A DNA stretch of 64,000 nt from Sphingomonas kyeonggiensis. GTDB taxonomy: Bacteria; Pseudomonadota; Alphaproteobacteria; Sphingomonadales; Sphingomonadaceae. Below the pieces are notes generated by a model. It was given only the letters and a program-made list of their open reading frames with translations, was not told the origin of the DNA and made no database searches. Both the position numbers and the translations under genes were made by a program. Numbering within the stretch: position 1 is the first letter of the stretch; each line of letters starts with the position of its first letter. Of the stretch, positions 51,000-60,578 are shown piece after piece. The stretch spans positions 868,001 through 932,000 of the forward strand of contig NZ_JAUSTJ010000003.1 in NCBI RefSeq assembly GCF_030812785.1. The letters run 5' to 3'.

Positions 51000-51998
51000 T
51001 CACTTGGAGGCCGCGGGCTTCTTTAAGCTCTCGCAGGCCCGGATTTGCGTTCGTCCCGCAAGGTCGGTCACAGCAAAGGTGAAGCCGGGCTGGAGCGCGA
51101 AGGCGCCGACCTGGCCATGATGATCGATGGCGAGGAAGCCGACCTGCGCATCGCGCACGGCGTCTCCGCGGAGCTTGGCGATGTGCAGCACGGCCTCGCG
51201 GCAGGCGGCCTGGGGCGACATGCCGGCGCGCATCGACGAGACCACGCGGGCCGAGCCGGCGATGCGGGTGACTTCCTCGCCGACGCCGGTGGCGGTCGCC
51301 GCGCCGACGCCGGCCTCGACGAACAGGCCCGAGCCCGATTGCGGGGAATCGCCGACCCGGCCGCGCAGCTTGAACGCCATGCCCGAGGTGGTGCAGGCAC
51401 CGGCGAGCCGCCCGTCGGGGCCGCAGGCGACGATGCCGATCGTGTCATGGTCGAGCGCGGTGCCGCGCATGTTCTCGCTGTTGGCGACCGGCTTGTACTT
51501 GGCGGTCTTCAGCCATTCGCGCCACGCCGCCTCGGCCTCGGGGGTGAGCAGCTTGGTCTGCTCGAACCCTTCGGAGATCGCGAACTGGCGGGCGCCTTCG
51601 CCGACTAGGAACGTGTGAGGGGTCTTCTCCATCACCCGGCGCGCGACCGAGATCGGATGCATGAAATCCTCGAGTGCGGCGACAGCGCCGACATTGCCGC
51701 GATCGTCCATCAGGATCGCGTCGAGCGTCACATGGCCGTCGCGATCGGGATAGCCGCCATAGCCGACCGAGTGGTTCTCGGGATCCGCCTCGGGAACGCG
51801 AGCACCGGCCTCGACCGCGTCGAGCAGGCTGCCGGTCTTCTTCCACTGCGCAAAGGCGGCGTCATTGGCGGCGGCGCCGAAGTCCCAGGTAGAAAGGATC
51901 AGGGCGCGATCACCCGGTCGGGCGAGGACCGGCGGTGTCGCGGCAAGCGCCGCTCCGCCCACGCCAAGTGCCATTGCTCCACGACGAGAAGTTTCCAT
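51000..51998 (-). CDS. N4-(beta-N-acetylglucosaminyl)-L-asparaginase (aspartylglucosaminidase)
   Basis: 332 residues from the ATG at 51998 (TTG nine bases upstream is in frame). Twin-arginine signal near the start (SRRGAMALGVGGAALAA; Arg5-Arg6) ending before residue 28. Ntn-hydrolase: the nucleophile after autocleavage is Thr186 in DHDTIGIVACG, then GACTTSGMAFKLRGRVGDSP is the substrate-binding segment, and SVGYGGYPDRDG near 80 belongs to the N-terminal chain. It hydrolyses the bond between GlcNAc and asparagine, the last step of N-glycopeptide breakdown. Upstream promoter lies in the gap to the fucosidase gene; downstream is the TonB receptor in the same operon. Confidence 0.92.
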   Translation of the reverse strand: METSRRGAMALGVGGAALAATPPVLARPGDRALILSTWDFGAAANDAAFAQWKKTGSLLDAVEAGARVPEADPENHSVGYGGYPDRDGHVTLDAILMDDRGNVGAVAALEDFMHPISVARRVMEKTPHTFLVGEGARQFAISEGFEQTKLLTPEAEAAWREWLKTAKYKPVANSENMRGTALDHDTIGIVACGPDGRLAGACTTSGMAFKLRGRVGDSPQSGSGLFVEAGVGAATATGVGEEVTRIAGSARVVSSMRAGMSPQAACREAVLHIAKLRGDAVRDAQVGFLAIDHHGQVGAFALQPGFTFAVTDLAGRTQIRACESLKKPAASK

Positions 51999-52322
51999 CA
52001 CAGCCAATCCCGAATGCGAGCGCCGGGGGACGTTCGCGGATGGTTCGGATCGTCACGGAGACGTCCTTGCCTTGTCGTAGGATTGTCATAGGTGAAATAT
52101 CACTTCAATACCAAAATCGTACTTGGTGTTATCGTTTCCGGATAATTCGCATACCAGTTGCATAATTACGTCACCGGCTGCGCGGGCGCAGGGCAAGCGC
52201 CCCCCTCGCCGCCAACGGGCGACGGGGGAATTTGTTGCGATCAAGGGGTGACGCAGCCTGGGGCCAGGGCATCAGGCGATCCCGCCCCGGCGCGCGGCCG
52301 GGGTAGGATCGGGCATGCGCGA
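51999..52322 (-). promoter_or_regulatory. Promoter/operator region of asparaginase-receptor operon
   Basis: 324 bases without a gene. On the minus strand TTGGTA (52,114-52,109) and TATGAC (52,090-52,085) are 18 bases apart, a sigma70-like promoter. The palindrome GTGATATTTCAC (52,103-52,092) lies between them, and ACCAA-N8-TTGGT (52,110-52,127) covers the -35. Closer to the fucosidase stop, 52,190-52,310, G/C hairpins such as CCCCGGC-x-GCCGGGG occur without a T-run. Confidence 0.55.
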
Positions 52323-54242
52323 TCAGCGCGCGGGCAGGAAGCCGCCGATGCCGGCGATGGCCAGGCGTCCGGCCGGGACCGCGGTTTCCGCGAAGGTCAG
52401 GCGCAGGTAGCGCGCGGTGCGGACGCGGGTGAAGGCGATGCGCTGGGTCGAGAGCGCATAGGCGATGTTGGAGAACTCGCCAGTGGTCGCCGGTTCCCAA
52501 TTGGTCCCATCGACGCTCGTCTCGGCGGCATAGCCGCGGGGCGGCGCGGCGCCGGTCATCACTTGGCGCGACGGCGTGAGGCTGAAGCCCGCCAGCGCGG
52601 TGGGCGCGCCGAGATCCAGGGTGACGCGCGCCGGAGCGGCCGGCGTCGGGCTGGGCTGCACCCAGATCGTGCCGGCTTCATTGTCGAGCAGCTTCTCGGC
52701 ACCGGGGGCGCTCGCCTCGACGACCTTCCATTTGGTCACGTCGAGCACGGTCGGATCGGTCGAGACGATTGCGGGGACCGGCACCGGCGCGACCGAGGCG
52801 AACAGCGCGAACTCGCTGATCGCCGGGCAGGCGGGCGCTTCGAGGACCCGCAGCCGCACGCGGCGCGGCGCGATCGGGGCGGGGAGGCGGATGACGCGCT
52901 GGGCCGAGATGCACTCGTGTTCCGCCAGAGTCTGCCAGCTGCCATTGATCTCGGCATCGACCGCGAAACGCGTCACCCGCACGCCGAGCGGGAGGTACTC
53001 GCGCAGCCGGATCACGTCGAAGCGGGTGCCGGGCTTGAGGTCGAGCGTCAGGACCGGTGTGGTTACCTTGTCGGGCGCGGTCCAATAGGTCTCGCGATTG
53101 CCGTCGAGCACCTTGGCTGGCGCAAAGCCCGGGCGGCTGGCGCTGGCATGAGCCACCGCACCCCTGGCGAGGTCCCTGGCGAAGGTCGCGCGGATCGCGT
53201 CGCCGTACGACTTGAGGATCTTGAAGTCCTGGTCGGGTATGCGGCCGCGGCGATCGGGCGGCACGTTGAGGTTGAGGTTGGTCCCGCGTCCGACCGACTC
53301 GTCATAGAGGCGGATCAGCCGCTCGGGGCTCTTCACCTTCGAGTCCTCGTCCGAATGGTAGAACCAGCCCGGGCGGATCGAGACGTCGGTCTCGGCCGGC
53401 CACCAGATCGCGCCGCCGCGCACGCCGGCATTGCCGTTCTTCTGGTCATAGGGCTCGTTCGGCATGGTCGGCCAGCAGGGATCGCCGGCGATGCCATCCT
53501 CATTGCCGACCCAGCGAATATCCGCGCCGAGCGGATCGAAGGTGCAGGCATTGGGCTGCAGCTTGTGGACCAGCGCGACGATCGACGGCCAGTCATAATA
53601 GCGCGGCGCATCGATCTTCCGCGCCTCGCGCGCGCCGCCATAATAGCCGTCGCCGCCATTGGCGCCGTCGAACCAGACTTCGAACAGGTCTCCATAACGG
53701 GTGCACAGCTCGGTCAGCTGGGCACGGTAATAGGTGACATAGGCCGGGCGGCCATATTCGGCATGGTTCCGGTCCCAGGGCGACAGGTACAGGCCGAAGG
53801 GCAGCTTGGCGCGGCGGCAGGCATCGGCCATCTCGCGGACGATGTCGCCCTTGCCGCCCTTGTAGGGGCTGTTGCGGATGCAATGCTCGGTGAGCATCGT
53901 CGGCCACAGGCAGAAGCCGTCATGATGCTTGGCGGTGAGGATCAGGCCCTCGAGCCCGCCGGCCTTGACCGCGGCGACGATCTGGTCGGCGTCGAAGTCG
54001 CTCGGGTTGAACAGCGCCGGGCTCTCGTCGCCGAACCCCCATTCCTTGTCGGTGAAGGTGTTGATCGAGAAATGGACGAAGGCGTACTGCTCGCGCCCGT
54101 GCCAGCGCCACTGGCGCGGGCTGGGCGTGGCGCCGAAGGGCTTCGGCGTATTGGCGCGCGCTTCGGCCTGGGCGGGAATTGCGGGCAGCGTGCCGGCGGC
54201 AAGGCCGGTGGCGAGCAGGGTACGCCGGGACAGATCGGTCAT
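52323..54242 (-). CDS. GH29 alpha-L-fucosidase with two F5/8-type C-terminal domains
   Basis: 639 residues from ATG 54242 (GGAGAG 6-7 bases upstream; an ATG directly before is also possible). Tat signal SRRTLLATGL at 5-14. The GH29 domain covers about 35-345: HFSINTFTDKEWGFGDES, GLILTAKHHDGFCLWPT, then the nucleophile Asp192 in EVWFDGANG. The sequence resembles the GH29-B group, which prefers alpha-1,3/1,4-fucose; this would suit core alpha-1,3-fucose of plant N-glycans. Residues about 355-480 and 495-635 are two beta-sandwich F5/8C-like domains for glycan or surface binding. Operon member 14 bases after GH92. Confidence 0.9.
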   Translation of the reverse strand: MTDLSRRTLLATGLAAGTLPAIPAQAEARANTPKPFGATPSPRQWRWHGREQYAFVHFSINTFTDKEWGFGDESPALFNPSDFDADQIVAAVKAGGLEGLILTAKHHDGFCLWPTMLTEHCIRNSPYKGGKGDIVREMADACRRAKLPFGLYLSPWDRNHAEYGRPAYVTYYRAQLTELCTRYGDLFEVWFDGANGGDGYYGGAREARKIDAPRYYDWPSIVALVHKLQPNACTFDPLGADIRWVGNEDGIAGDPCWPTMPNEPYDQKNGNAGVRGGAIWWPAETDVSIRPGWFYHSDEDSKVKSPERLIRLYDESVGRGTNLNLNVPPDRRGRIPDQDFKILKSYGDAIRATFARDLARGAVAHASASRPGFAPAKVLDGNRETYWTAPDKVTTPVLTLDLKPGTRFDVIRLREYLPLGVRVTRFAVDAEINGSWQTLAEHECISAQRVIRLPAPIAPRRVRLRVLEAPACPAISEFALFASVAPVPVPAIVSTDPTVLDVTKWKVVEASAPGAEKLLDNEAGTIWVQPSPTPAAPARVTLDLGAPTALAGFSLTPSRQVMTGAAPPRGYAAETSVDGTNWEPATTGEFSNIAYALSTQRIAFTRVRTARYLRLTFAETAVPAGRLAIAGIGGFLPAR

Positions 54243-54256
54243 CATTCTCTCCGGGA

Positions 54257-56581
54257 TCAGGCGGGGCTGCGGCCGAACGACGGCGGCCGGTCAGCGAGCG
54301 CGCGGCCAAAGGCGCGGTTCGGGTTTGCGGACATGGTGAAGCGCAGCGTGCCGCCGGCGGCCAGCTCGCGGTGCGAGATCCAGCTCTTGCTCCACGGACG
54401 GCCGTTCCAGGTCACCGCGGCGACATAGGGGGTATCTGCCCGGTTGCCCGGCGCCTCGACCACCAGCTTGCGGCCCTTGCCCAGCTGCATCTCGGCGCGC
54501 TCGAACAGCGGCGAGCCGAAGACATAGGCGGCCTCGACCGGGTCGACCGGGTAGAAGCCGAGCGCGGACAGCACGAACCAGGCGCTCATCTGGCCGCAAT
54601 CGTCATTGCCGATGATGCCGTCGGGATCGTTCTTGTACATCTCGGTGCACAGCCGGCGGATCATCGCCTGCGTCTTCCAGGGCGCGCCGACATAGCTGTA
54701 CAGGTACGCGGCGTGTTGGTCCGGCTCATTGCCATGGGCGTACTGGCCGACCAGCCCGGAGATGTCGGGTGGCGCATTGTCGGGCAGCGTCGAGGGTGCG
54801 GTGAACAGCGCGTCGAGCTTCGCCTCGAACGCGGTGTCGCCGCCCATATGCGCGATCAGGCCATAGATGTCGTGCTGGTTGAGGAAGGTCGCCTGCCAGC
54901 CATTGGCCTCGGTATAGTCGCGCCACCAGGGCTTGGGCATGTGGCCGAGCTGGATCGGGTCATAGTCCTTCCACCACTGGCCATTCTCGAAGCGCGGGCG
55001 GGCGAAGCCGATCTGCCCGTCGATGACGTTGCGCCAGTTGCCCGAGCGCTTGTACAGCCGCTCGGCATCTTCGACAGCACCGGCCGCGCGGGCGAGCCGG
55101 GCCGAGGCCCAGTCGTCATAGGCATATTCCTGCGTCCGGCTGACGCTCTCGAACACCTTGTCCGCCGGGACATAGCCGAGCCGGTCGTACAGGTCGCGGC
55201 CAAGGCTGTTGTCCTTGTCGGGCGCGGTGAAATCGAAGCTGCGCTTGCGGATCGCCGGCCAGGCCGCGGCATAGTCGGCAGGGATACCCTTGGCATGCGC
55301 CTCGGCAAGCGGGACGACGCCGTGCCAGCCGATCATCGTGCCGGTTTCCTTCCCCTGCAGCGGCCAGACCAGCGGGCCGAAGCGCGACTGGGCGGTCTGG
55401 CGGATCATGTCGTCGACGAGCAGTTTGGTCTGATCCGGCGCGACGAGGGTGAGCAGCGGATGGAGCGCGCGATAGGTGTCCCACAGCGAATAGGTGCTGA
55501 ACGCGGCACCGCCCTTGGGCACGGTCTGCGTCTTGCCGTCCATGCCGGGATAGCGGCCATCGACGTCCGACACGAGCGTGGGCGCGAGCTGGGCGTGGTA
55601 GAGCGCAGAGGAGAGGATCGTGCGCTGGTCGGGCGTGCCGCCCTCGACCTTCACGCTGCCGAGCGACTTGCTCCACAGAGCAGCGGCGTCGCGGCGGATG
55701 CGGTCGAAATCCCAATGCTTCGCCTCGGCGGCGAGATTGGCGCGGGCGCCCGCGGCGTCGACGGCGGAGATGCCGCAGCGGATGACCAGCGGCGCGGTGC
55801 CGGCATCGTCATAATGGAGCACGGCCTTGAGCCGCTTGCCCGCGATGCGGGTGGCGCCCGCCGGCTGGGCAACGTCACCGTCGCCGATGAAGGTGATCCG
55901 ATCGGGCTTTCGCGACAGCTGCATCGCGAAGAAGATTCGCCGGCCCTTGGCCCAGCGGAACACGCGGCGCGTGCCACTGAGGGTGCCGTCCGCCGCTAGC
56001 TCGAGCAGCGCCTCGTCGACCAGCGGCGGCGAGTCCGACTTGTCGAGGATCAGGTGCGACAGGTCTACCAGCACATGCCCCTTGCCCGCCGGGAAGCGGT
56101 AGCGGTGCCAGCCGGTGCGCTCGGTCACGGTCAGCTCGGCCTGGACGCCGGTTTCCAGCGCGACCCGGTAATAGCCGGGCTCGGCATGCTCGGCCGAGAA
56201 GCGCTGGCGATAGCCGGCATCGGGATTCTCGATCGTGCCCGGCTGGAGCTGCACCGGACCTGCCGACGGTACCACCAGCACGTCGAGCATGTCGCCGATG
56301 CCGGTGCCCGAGAGATGGGTGTGCGAGAAGCCGAGGATCGAGGTGTCGGTCTTGTGATAGCCCGAGCAGGTCTCCCAGCGCTCGACACCGGTGTCGGGGC
56401 TGAGCTGGACCATGCCGAAGGGCAGGGTGGCACCGGGATAGGTATGGCCGGTGCCGCCGGTGCCGATGAACAGGTTGGGCGGCGTTGCCTGCCGGCCGCG
56501 CGGCGCAGCGATGGCGGGAAGCGTGGAGGCGGCGAGGCCGAAGGCGCTCGAGGCGAGGAGTTGGCGACGGGTAGGGGTCAA
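54257..56581 (-). CDS. GH92 alpha-mannosidase
   Basis: 774 residues. Tat-type signal TRRQLLASSAFGLAAS at residues 4-19. The N-terminal domain has GTGGTGHTYPGATLPFGMVQ and FSHTHLSGTGIGDMLDVL; the catalytic part has WDTYRALHPLLTLV, GNEPDQHAAYLYSY, and GIIGNDDCGQMSAWFVLSA, the signatures of Ca-dependent inverting GH92. GH92 enzymes cleave alpha-1,2- or alpha-1,3-linked mannose from N-glycans; a fine specificity cannot be read off. Overlaps the GH125 stop by four bases (ATGA). In the Xanthomonas nix pathway a GH92 acts before the GH3 xylosidase and the GH125. Confidence 0.93.
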   Translation of the reverse strand: MTPTRRQLLASSAFGLAASTLPAIAAPRGRQATPPNLFIGTGGTGHTYPGATLPFGMVQLSPDTGVERWETCSGYHKTDTSILGFSHTHLSGTGIGDMLDVLVVPSAGPVQLQPGTIENPDAGYRQRFSAEHAEPGYYRVALETGVQAELTVTERTGWHRYRFPAGKGHVLVDLSHLILDKSDSPPLVDEALLELAADGTLSGTRRVFRWAKGRRIFFAMQLSRKPDRITFIGDGDVAQPAGATRIAGKRLKAVLHYDDAGTAPLVIRCGISAVDAAGARANLAAEAKHWDFDRIRRDAAALWSKSLGSVKVEGGTPDQRTILSSALYHAQLAPTLVSDVDGRYPGMDGKTQTVPKGGAAFSTYSLWDTYRALHPLLTLVAPDQTKLLVDDMIRQTAQSRFGPLVWPLQGKETGTMIGWHGVVPLAEAHAKGIPADYAAAWPAIRKRSFDFTAPDKDNSLGRDLYDRLGYVPADKVFESVSRTQEYAYDDWASARLARAAGAVEDAERLYKRSGNWRNVIDGQIGFARPRFENGQWWKDYDPIQLGHMPKPWWRDYTEANGWQATFLNQHDIYGLIAHMGGDTAFEAKLDALFTAPSTLPDNAPPDISGLVGQYAHGNEPDQHAAYLYSYVGAPWKTQAMIRRLCTEMYKNDPDGIIGNDDCGQMSAWFVLSALGFYPVDPVEAAYVFGSPLFERAEMQLGKGRKLVVEAPGNRADTPYVAAVTWNGRPWSKSWISHRELAAGGTLRFTMSANPNRAFGRALADRPPSFGRSPA

Positions 56582-57999
56582 AGCGTCTCAGCCAGCAGAT
56601 TGGGCCGGGTATCGGCCAGGTGGACGATCAGTTCGCCGAACAGGCCATTGGCCCAGGCGAACCATTCGCGGGTGAACTTTGCGGGATTGTCGTCGTCGAC
56701 GGCCTCGTGGATGAAGCCGGTGCCGCCATCACTGTCGCGGATCATGCGCAGGCATTGGCGGATCGTCGTGTCGTCGCTGGACGAGAGCGCGCGCATCACC
56801 AGCGACATCGGCCAGACCTGGCCGAGCCCGACATGCGGGCCGCCAATGCCTTCGACGACCTTGCCGCGCGACCAATAGGGGTTGTTCTCGCTCCACGCCG
56901 CATCGGCGGTGCGGCGCCACAGCGGGTCGGTCGCCGCGAAGCAGCCGAGATAGGCGAGGCTGGAGAGCGAGGGGACGTTGGCGTCGTCCATGAAGAGCGT
57001 ATTGCCGAAGCCGTCGACTTCGAACGGGATCACCTCGCGGCCATCGGGCAGGCGCATGCGGGCATATTGGCGAAGGGCCGCATCGACTTCGTCGGCCAGC
57101 GCGATGGCGTTGGCGGCGAGCGCCGTGTCGCCGCGCGCAGCATTCGCGACCACCGCCAGCTCGCGCAGTGCGGTCACCGCGAAATAGTTGGACGGGATCA
57201 GGAAAGGATAGACGCAGGCGTCATCGGAGGGGCGGAAGCCGCAATGGATCAGCCCGACCGAACGCGAGGGCGCGCCATAGCCGTCGAGCATCAGCGATTC
57301 GGTCGGGTTGTTGCTCTTGCGCTGGAAGCGGTACGGGCCCCTGCCATGTTTCCGCTGCTGCTCGCGGAAGGTCGCGATGCTCAGCCGCGCGGCTTCGGCC
57401 CAGCGCGCGTCGAACGGCGTCTTGTCGCCGGTCGCCTGCCAGTATCCATGCGCGAGGCGCATCGGATAGCAGAGCGAGTCGATCTCCCATTTGCGCTCCG
57501 CCACGCCGGGCTTGAGCGGGAAGCGATCGTCGAGCGACCAGCTCAGATTGGTCCTGGCGGCGGGATCCTCCATGAACGCATTGGCATAGGGATCGAGCAG
57601 GATCGAGCGCGACTGCCGGGCGATCAGGCCGTGATAGAGGCGGCGGAGATCGGCATCCTCTTTCGCCAGATGCAGATACGGCTTCACCTGGGCCGAGCTG
57701 TCGCGCAGCCACAGCGCGTTGATGTCGCCGGTGCGCACGAACGCATCGGGCGCGCCGTCGACGGTGCGCATCGCCACGGTGGTATCGAGCGTGTTCGGAT
57801 AGCAATTGCCGAACATCCAGCGCAGCTTGGTGTCGCCGATCTTCTTCGAGACGCGGACGATCTCGCGCTCGACCGACTTGCTTACGAACTTGCGGTCGGC
57901 AGGGGCGGGGCGGTGGCTGGCGAAGCCGGTCGCCTTTTGGGCAAGGGCCGGCGTGGCGGCGAGCGCGAGGCCGGCGCCGATCATCGTGCGGCGGTCCAT
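56578..57999 (-). CDS. GH125 exo-alpha-1,6-mannosidase
   Basis: 473 residues from the ATG at 57999 (AAGGGA immediately upstream); a frame to 58098 is just shadow. Tat-like signal MDRRTMIGAGLALAA, Arg3-Arg4. Mature enzyme begins near residue 24. GH125 motifs: DAFVRTGDINALWLRDSSAQ near 108-127 and WEIDSLCYPMRLAHGYW near 190, plus EVIPFEVDGFGNTLFMDDAN. GH125 enzymes remove non-reducing alpha-1,6-mannose by inversion, so it would act on the alpha-1,6 arm of the trimannosyl core. The start lies 11 bases after the GH3 stop; its stop overlaps the GH92 start. Confidence 0.92.
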   Translation of the reverse strand: MDRRTMIGAGLALAATPALAQKATGFASHRPAPADRKFVSKSVEREIVRVSKKIGDTKLRWMFGNCYPNTLDTTVAMRTVDGAPDAFVRTGDINALWLRDSSAQVKPYLHLAKEDADLRRLYHGLIARQSRSILLDPYANAFMEDPAARTNLSWSLDDRFPLKPGVAERKWEIDSLCYPMRLAHGYWQATGDKTPFDARWAEAARLSIATFREQQRKHGRGPYRFQRKSNNPTESLMLDGYGAPSRSVGLIHCGFRPSDDACVYPFLIPSNYFAVTALRELAVVANAARGDTALAANAIALADEVDAALRQYARMRLPDGREVIPFEVDGFGNTLFMDDANVPSLSSLAYLGCFAATDPLWRRTADAAWSENNPYWSRGKVVEGIGGPHVGLGQVWPMSLVMRALSSSDDTTIRQCLRMIRDSDGGTGFIHEAVDDDNPAKFTREWFAWANGLFGELIVHLADTRPNLLAETL

Positions 58000-58010
58000 T
58001 CCCTTGGCGA

Positions 58011-60578
58011 TCACTTGGGCAGCTCCTGCGCTTCGCCGGTGAGGGTGAAGTCGGTCCATTGCCCCGGCGCGGTGCCCGGCTGGCCGCCGCCGATCCACAG
58101 GCGATAGGCGCCCGGGACGACCTGGCGGGTGCCGTCGCGCGACACGGTGCTGATGCTGCGCGGATCGAGGCTGAAGCGCAGCGTGCCCGCCTTGCCCGGC
58201 TTGAGCGCGATGCGCTGGAAGCCGACCAGCGCGCGCTGGAGCACCGGGGTGGTCATGCCGTTGCCGCGCGCCTTGCTCGCCGGCGGAATCAGATAGGCCT
58301 GGACCACTTCCTCACCCGGCCGCGCACCGCTGTTGCGCACGCGCACGGTGACATCGACCGGAGCCGCGGTGCTGCCTGCCTTGGCGGTCAGCTGGTCATA
58401 GGCGAAGCTGGTGTAGCTCAGGCCGTGGCCGAAGCCCCAGAGCGGGGTGCCGGTGAAGAAGCGATAGGTGCGCTCCTTCATGCCGTAATCGATGAAGGCG
58501 GGCAGGTCGTTGGTCGACTTGTAGAAGGTGACCGGCAGGCGGCCCGACGGGTTGTTGAGGCCCGCGAGCGTCTCGGCGATGGCGGTGCCGCCGCTCTCGC
58601 CCGGATACCAGGCGGCGAGGATCGCATCGGCCAGCGAGGGATCGACCGAGACGGCGCTGCCGCTGGTCAGCACCAGCACCACCGGCTTGCCGGTATCGCG
58701 CAGCGCCTGGAGCAGGCGTTGCTGGGCGAAGGGCAGGGCGATGTCGGTACGGTCGCCGCCGACGAAACCGGGCACGGTGACCTGCAGCGCTTCGCCCTCG
58801 AGGTCGGGCGACAGGCCGAGCACGGCCACCACGACGTCGGAGTCCTTCGCGGCAGTCACTGCCTGGGCGAGCAGCGGTTCGGCGGGCGGGAGCCATAGCA
58901 GGCGCAGGCCCTCGTCCTCGCCGGCATGGTCGATCTCCATGCGGAAGGCGTGGCGGTTGCCGTCGCTGGTGAAGGGAAGTTCCACGCGGCCCTTGCCGAG
59001 CAGGCCTTCATGCAGCGGCTTGCCATCGATCCACAGCCGCACGCTGTCATGCGTCTTGCAGTCCTTCCAGCAGGCGGGGATGTCTATCGCCAGCGTGTAG
59101 CGGCCCGGGCCCGGCGGCACGATCTCGCCCGACCAGCGGACGGCGAAGCCTTTGGGATCGAGCTCGGGCAGCGGCGCGACGCGGGTGTAGTTGAAGTCGA
59201 TCCGGCGATCCTGGCGGGTGACGACCGGCGTGCCGGTCACCGTCGGGCTGGCGAAGTATTCGGCCTTGAGCCCCGGCTTTCCGTCGGCGGCGAACGCGGT
59301 CTCGGGCATCACGACGGGCGCGCCGTCGGCGAGCACCGAGCCCTGGGCATAGACGACATTGGCCGCGCCGAACTGGCGGCGGATGCCGTCGAGCGGAGTG
59401 ACCGGCGCCTGGGCGGTGCCGTGGTAATTGCCTTCGAGCACGCCGAGATCGTCGGCATCGGCGCCGATCACCGCGATTCGGCTACCGGGCTTGAGCGGCA
59501 GGCGGTCGGCATCGTTCTTGAGCAGCACGATCGCCTTGCGGGCCGCATCCAGTGCCAGCGCGCGGTGCGCAGGCGTGCCGACTTCGCTCGGCTTGATGCC
59601 GTTCCACGGGCTGGTCGCACCGAAGAGCGTGCCGAGCGCCTGGCGGGCCGAGAGGGCGCGGGTGAGCGCCGTGTCGATCTCGGCCTCGCTGACCAGGCCG
59701 CGCTTCAGCGCCTGAGGCAGCGCGGCATAGGTGTTGCCGCAGTTGAAGTCGTTGCCGCCCTTGATCGCCGCCGCCGAAGCCGCCGCCGCGTCGAGCTTGT
59801 AATGGTGGAACATGTGGATGTTGGCGACGGCGTCGCAGTCGGAGACGGTGAAGCCGTTGAAGCCCCAATCGGTGCGCAGCCGCGTGTTCATCAGGTCGGA
59901 CAGCGCGCAGGCCGGGGTGCCGTGGATCGAGTTATACGCGCACATCAACGAGCGCGCCTTGCCCTCGGTCACTGCGAGGCGGAAGGCGGGGAGATAGGTC
60001 GATTCCAGGTCCTGCGGGCTCGGGTCGACATCGAAGCCGTCGCGCCCGGCTTCGGGGCCGCTATGCACCGCGAAATGCTTCGGGGTGGCGATCACCTTGG
60101 GATATCTGGGGTCCGGACCCTGTAGCCCCGTGATGAAGGCGACGCCGAGATGACCGGTGAGGTACGGATCCTCGCCATAGGTTTCCTGGCCGCGGCCCCA
60201 GCGCGGATCGCGGAAGATGTTGATGTTGGGCGACCAGATGGTCAGCCCCTCATAGATGCGGCGGTCGGCGCCGATCGGGCGGGCGTTGAACTTGGCGCGC
60301 GCCTCGGTCGCGACTACGTCGCCGACCTGGTTCATCAGCGTGACGTCCCAGGTCGCGGCCAGGCCGATCGCCTGGGGGAAGACGGTCGCATAGCCGTTGC
60401 GGGCCAGGCCGTGCAGGCCTTCGTTCCACCAGTCATAGGCCGGGATTTCCGCCTGGACGTCGGCCGGCGCGGTGCTCTGGAGCTGCGCGGCCTTTTCCTC
60501 GACCGTCATGGTCGCGATCGCGCGGGCGACCGCATCGGGGTCTGGGTCGGCGGCGGCGAGAAGCAGGAACGGGATCAT
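58011..60578 (-). CDS. GH3 glycosidase with PA14 insert, likely beta-xylosidase
   Basis: 855 residues. ATG at 60578 follows the GH2 stop without a gap, and the preceding in-frame codon is that stop, so no upstream start exists. The N-terminus MIPFLLLAAADPD is short for a signal peptide. GH3 N-domain: AYDWWNEGLHGLARNG, DPRWGRGQETYGEDP, YPKVIATPKHFAVHSGPE, and nucleophile Asp247 in FTVSDCDAV, a motif of xylosidase-like GH3 (D-C-D-A). A PA14 domain at about 435-575 (GLKAEYFASPTV) is inserted, followed by the second GH3 domain (VVAVLGLSPDLEGE, GYPGESGG-like AAWYPGESGG) and a fibronectin-like C-domain. Predicted to remove core beta-1,2-xylose, as Xanthomonas NixI does; a beta-glucosidase remains possible. 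Confidence 0.85.
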   Translation of the reverse strand: MIPFLLLAAADPDPDAVARAIATMTVEEKAAQLQSTAPADVQAEIPAYDWWNEGLHGLARNGYATVFPQAIGLAATWDVTLMNQVGDVVATEARAKFNARPIGADRRIYEGLTIWSPNINIFRDPRWGRGQETYGEDPYLTGHLGVAFITGLQGPDPRYPKVIATPKHFAVHSGPEAGRDGFDVDPSPQDLESTYLPAFRLAVTEGKARSLMCAYNSIHGTPACALSDLMNTRLRTDWGFNGFTVSDCDAVANIHMFHHYKLDAAAASAAAIKGGNDFNCGNTYAALPQALKRGLVSEAEIDTALTRALSARQALGTLFGATSPWNGIKPSEVGTPAHRALALDAARKAIVLLKNDADRLPLKPGSRIAVIGADADDLGVLEGNYHGTAQAPVTPLDGIRRQFGAANVVYAQGSVLADGAPVVMPETAFAADGKPGLKAEYFASPTVTGTPVVTRQDRRIDFNYTRVAPLPELDPKGFAVRWSGEIVPPGPGRYTLAIDIPACWKDCKTHDSVRLWIDGKPLHEGLLGKGRVELPFTSDGNRHAFRMEIDHAGEDEGLRLLWLPPAEPLLAQAVTAAKDSDVVVAVLGLSPDLEGEALQVTVPGFVGGDRTDIALPFAQQRLLQALRDTGKPVVLVLTSGSAVSVDPSLADAILAAWYPGESGGTAIAETLAGLNNPSGRLPVTFYKSTNDLPAFIDYGMKERTYRFFTGTPLWGFGHGLSYTSFAYDQLTAKAGSTAAPVDVTVRVRNSGARPGEEVVQAYLIPPASKARGNGMTTPVLQRALVGFQRIALKPGKAGTLRFSLDPRSISTVSRDGTRQVVPGAYRLWIGGGQPGTAPGQWTDFTLTGEAQELPK

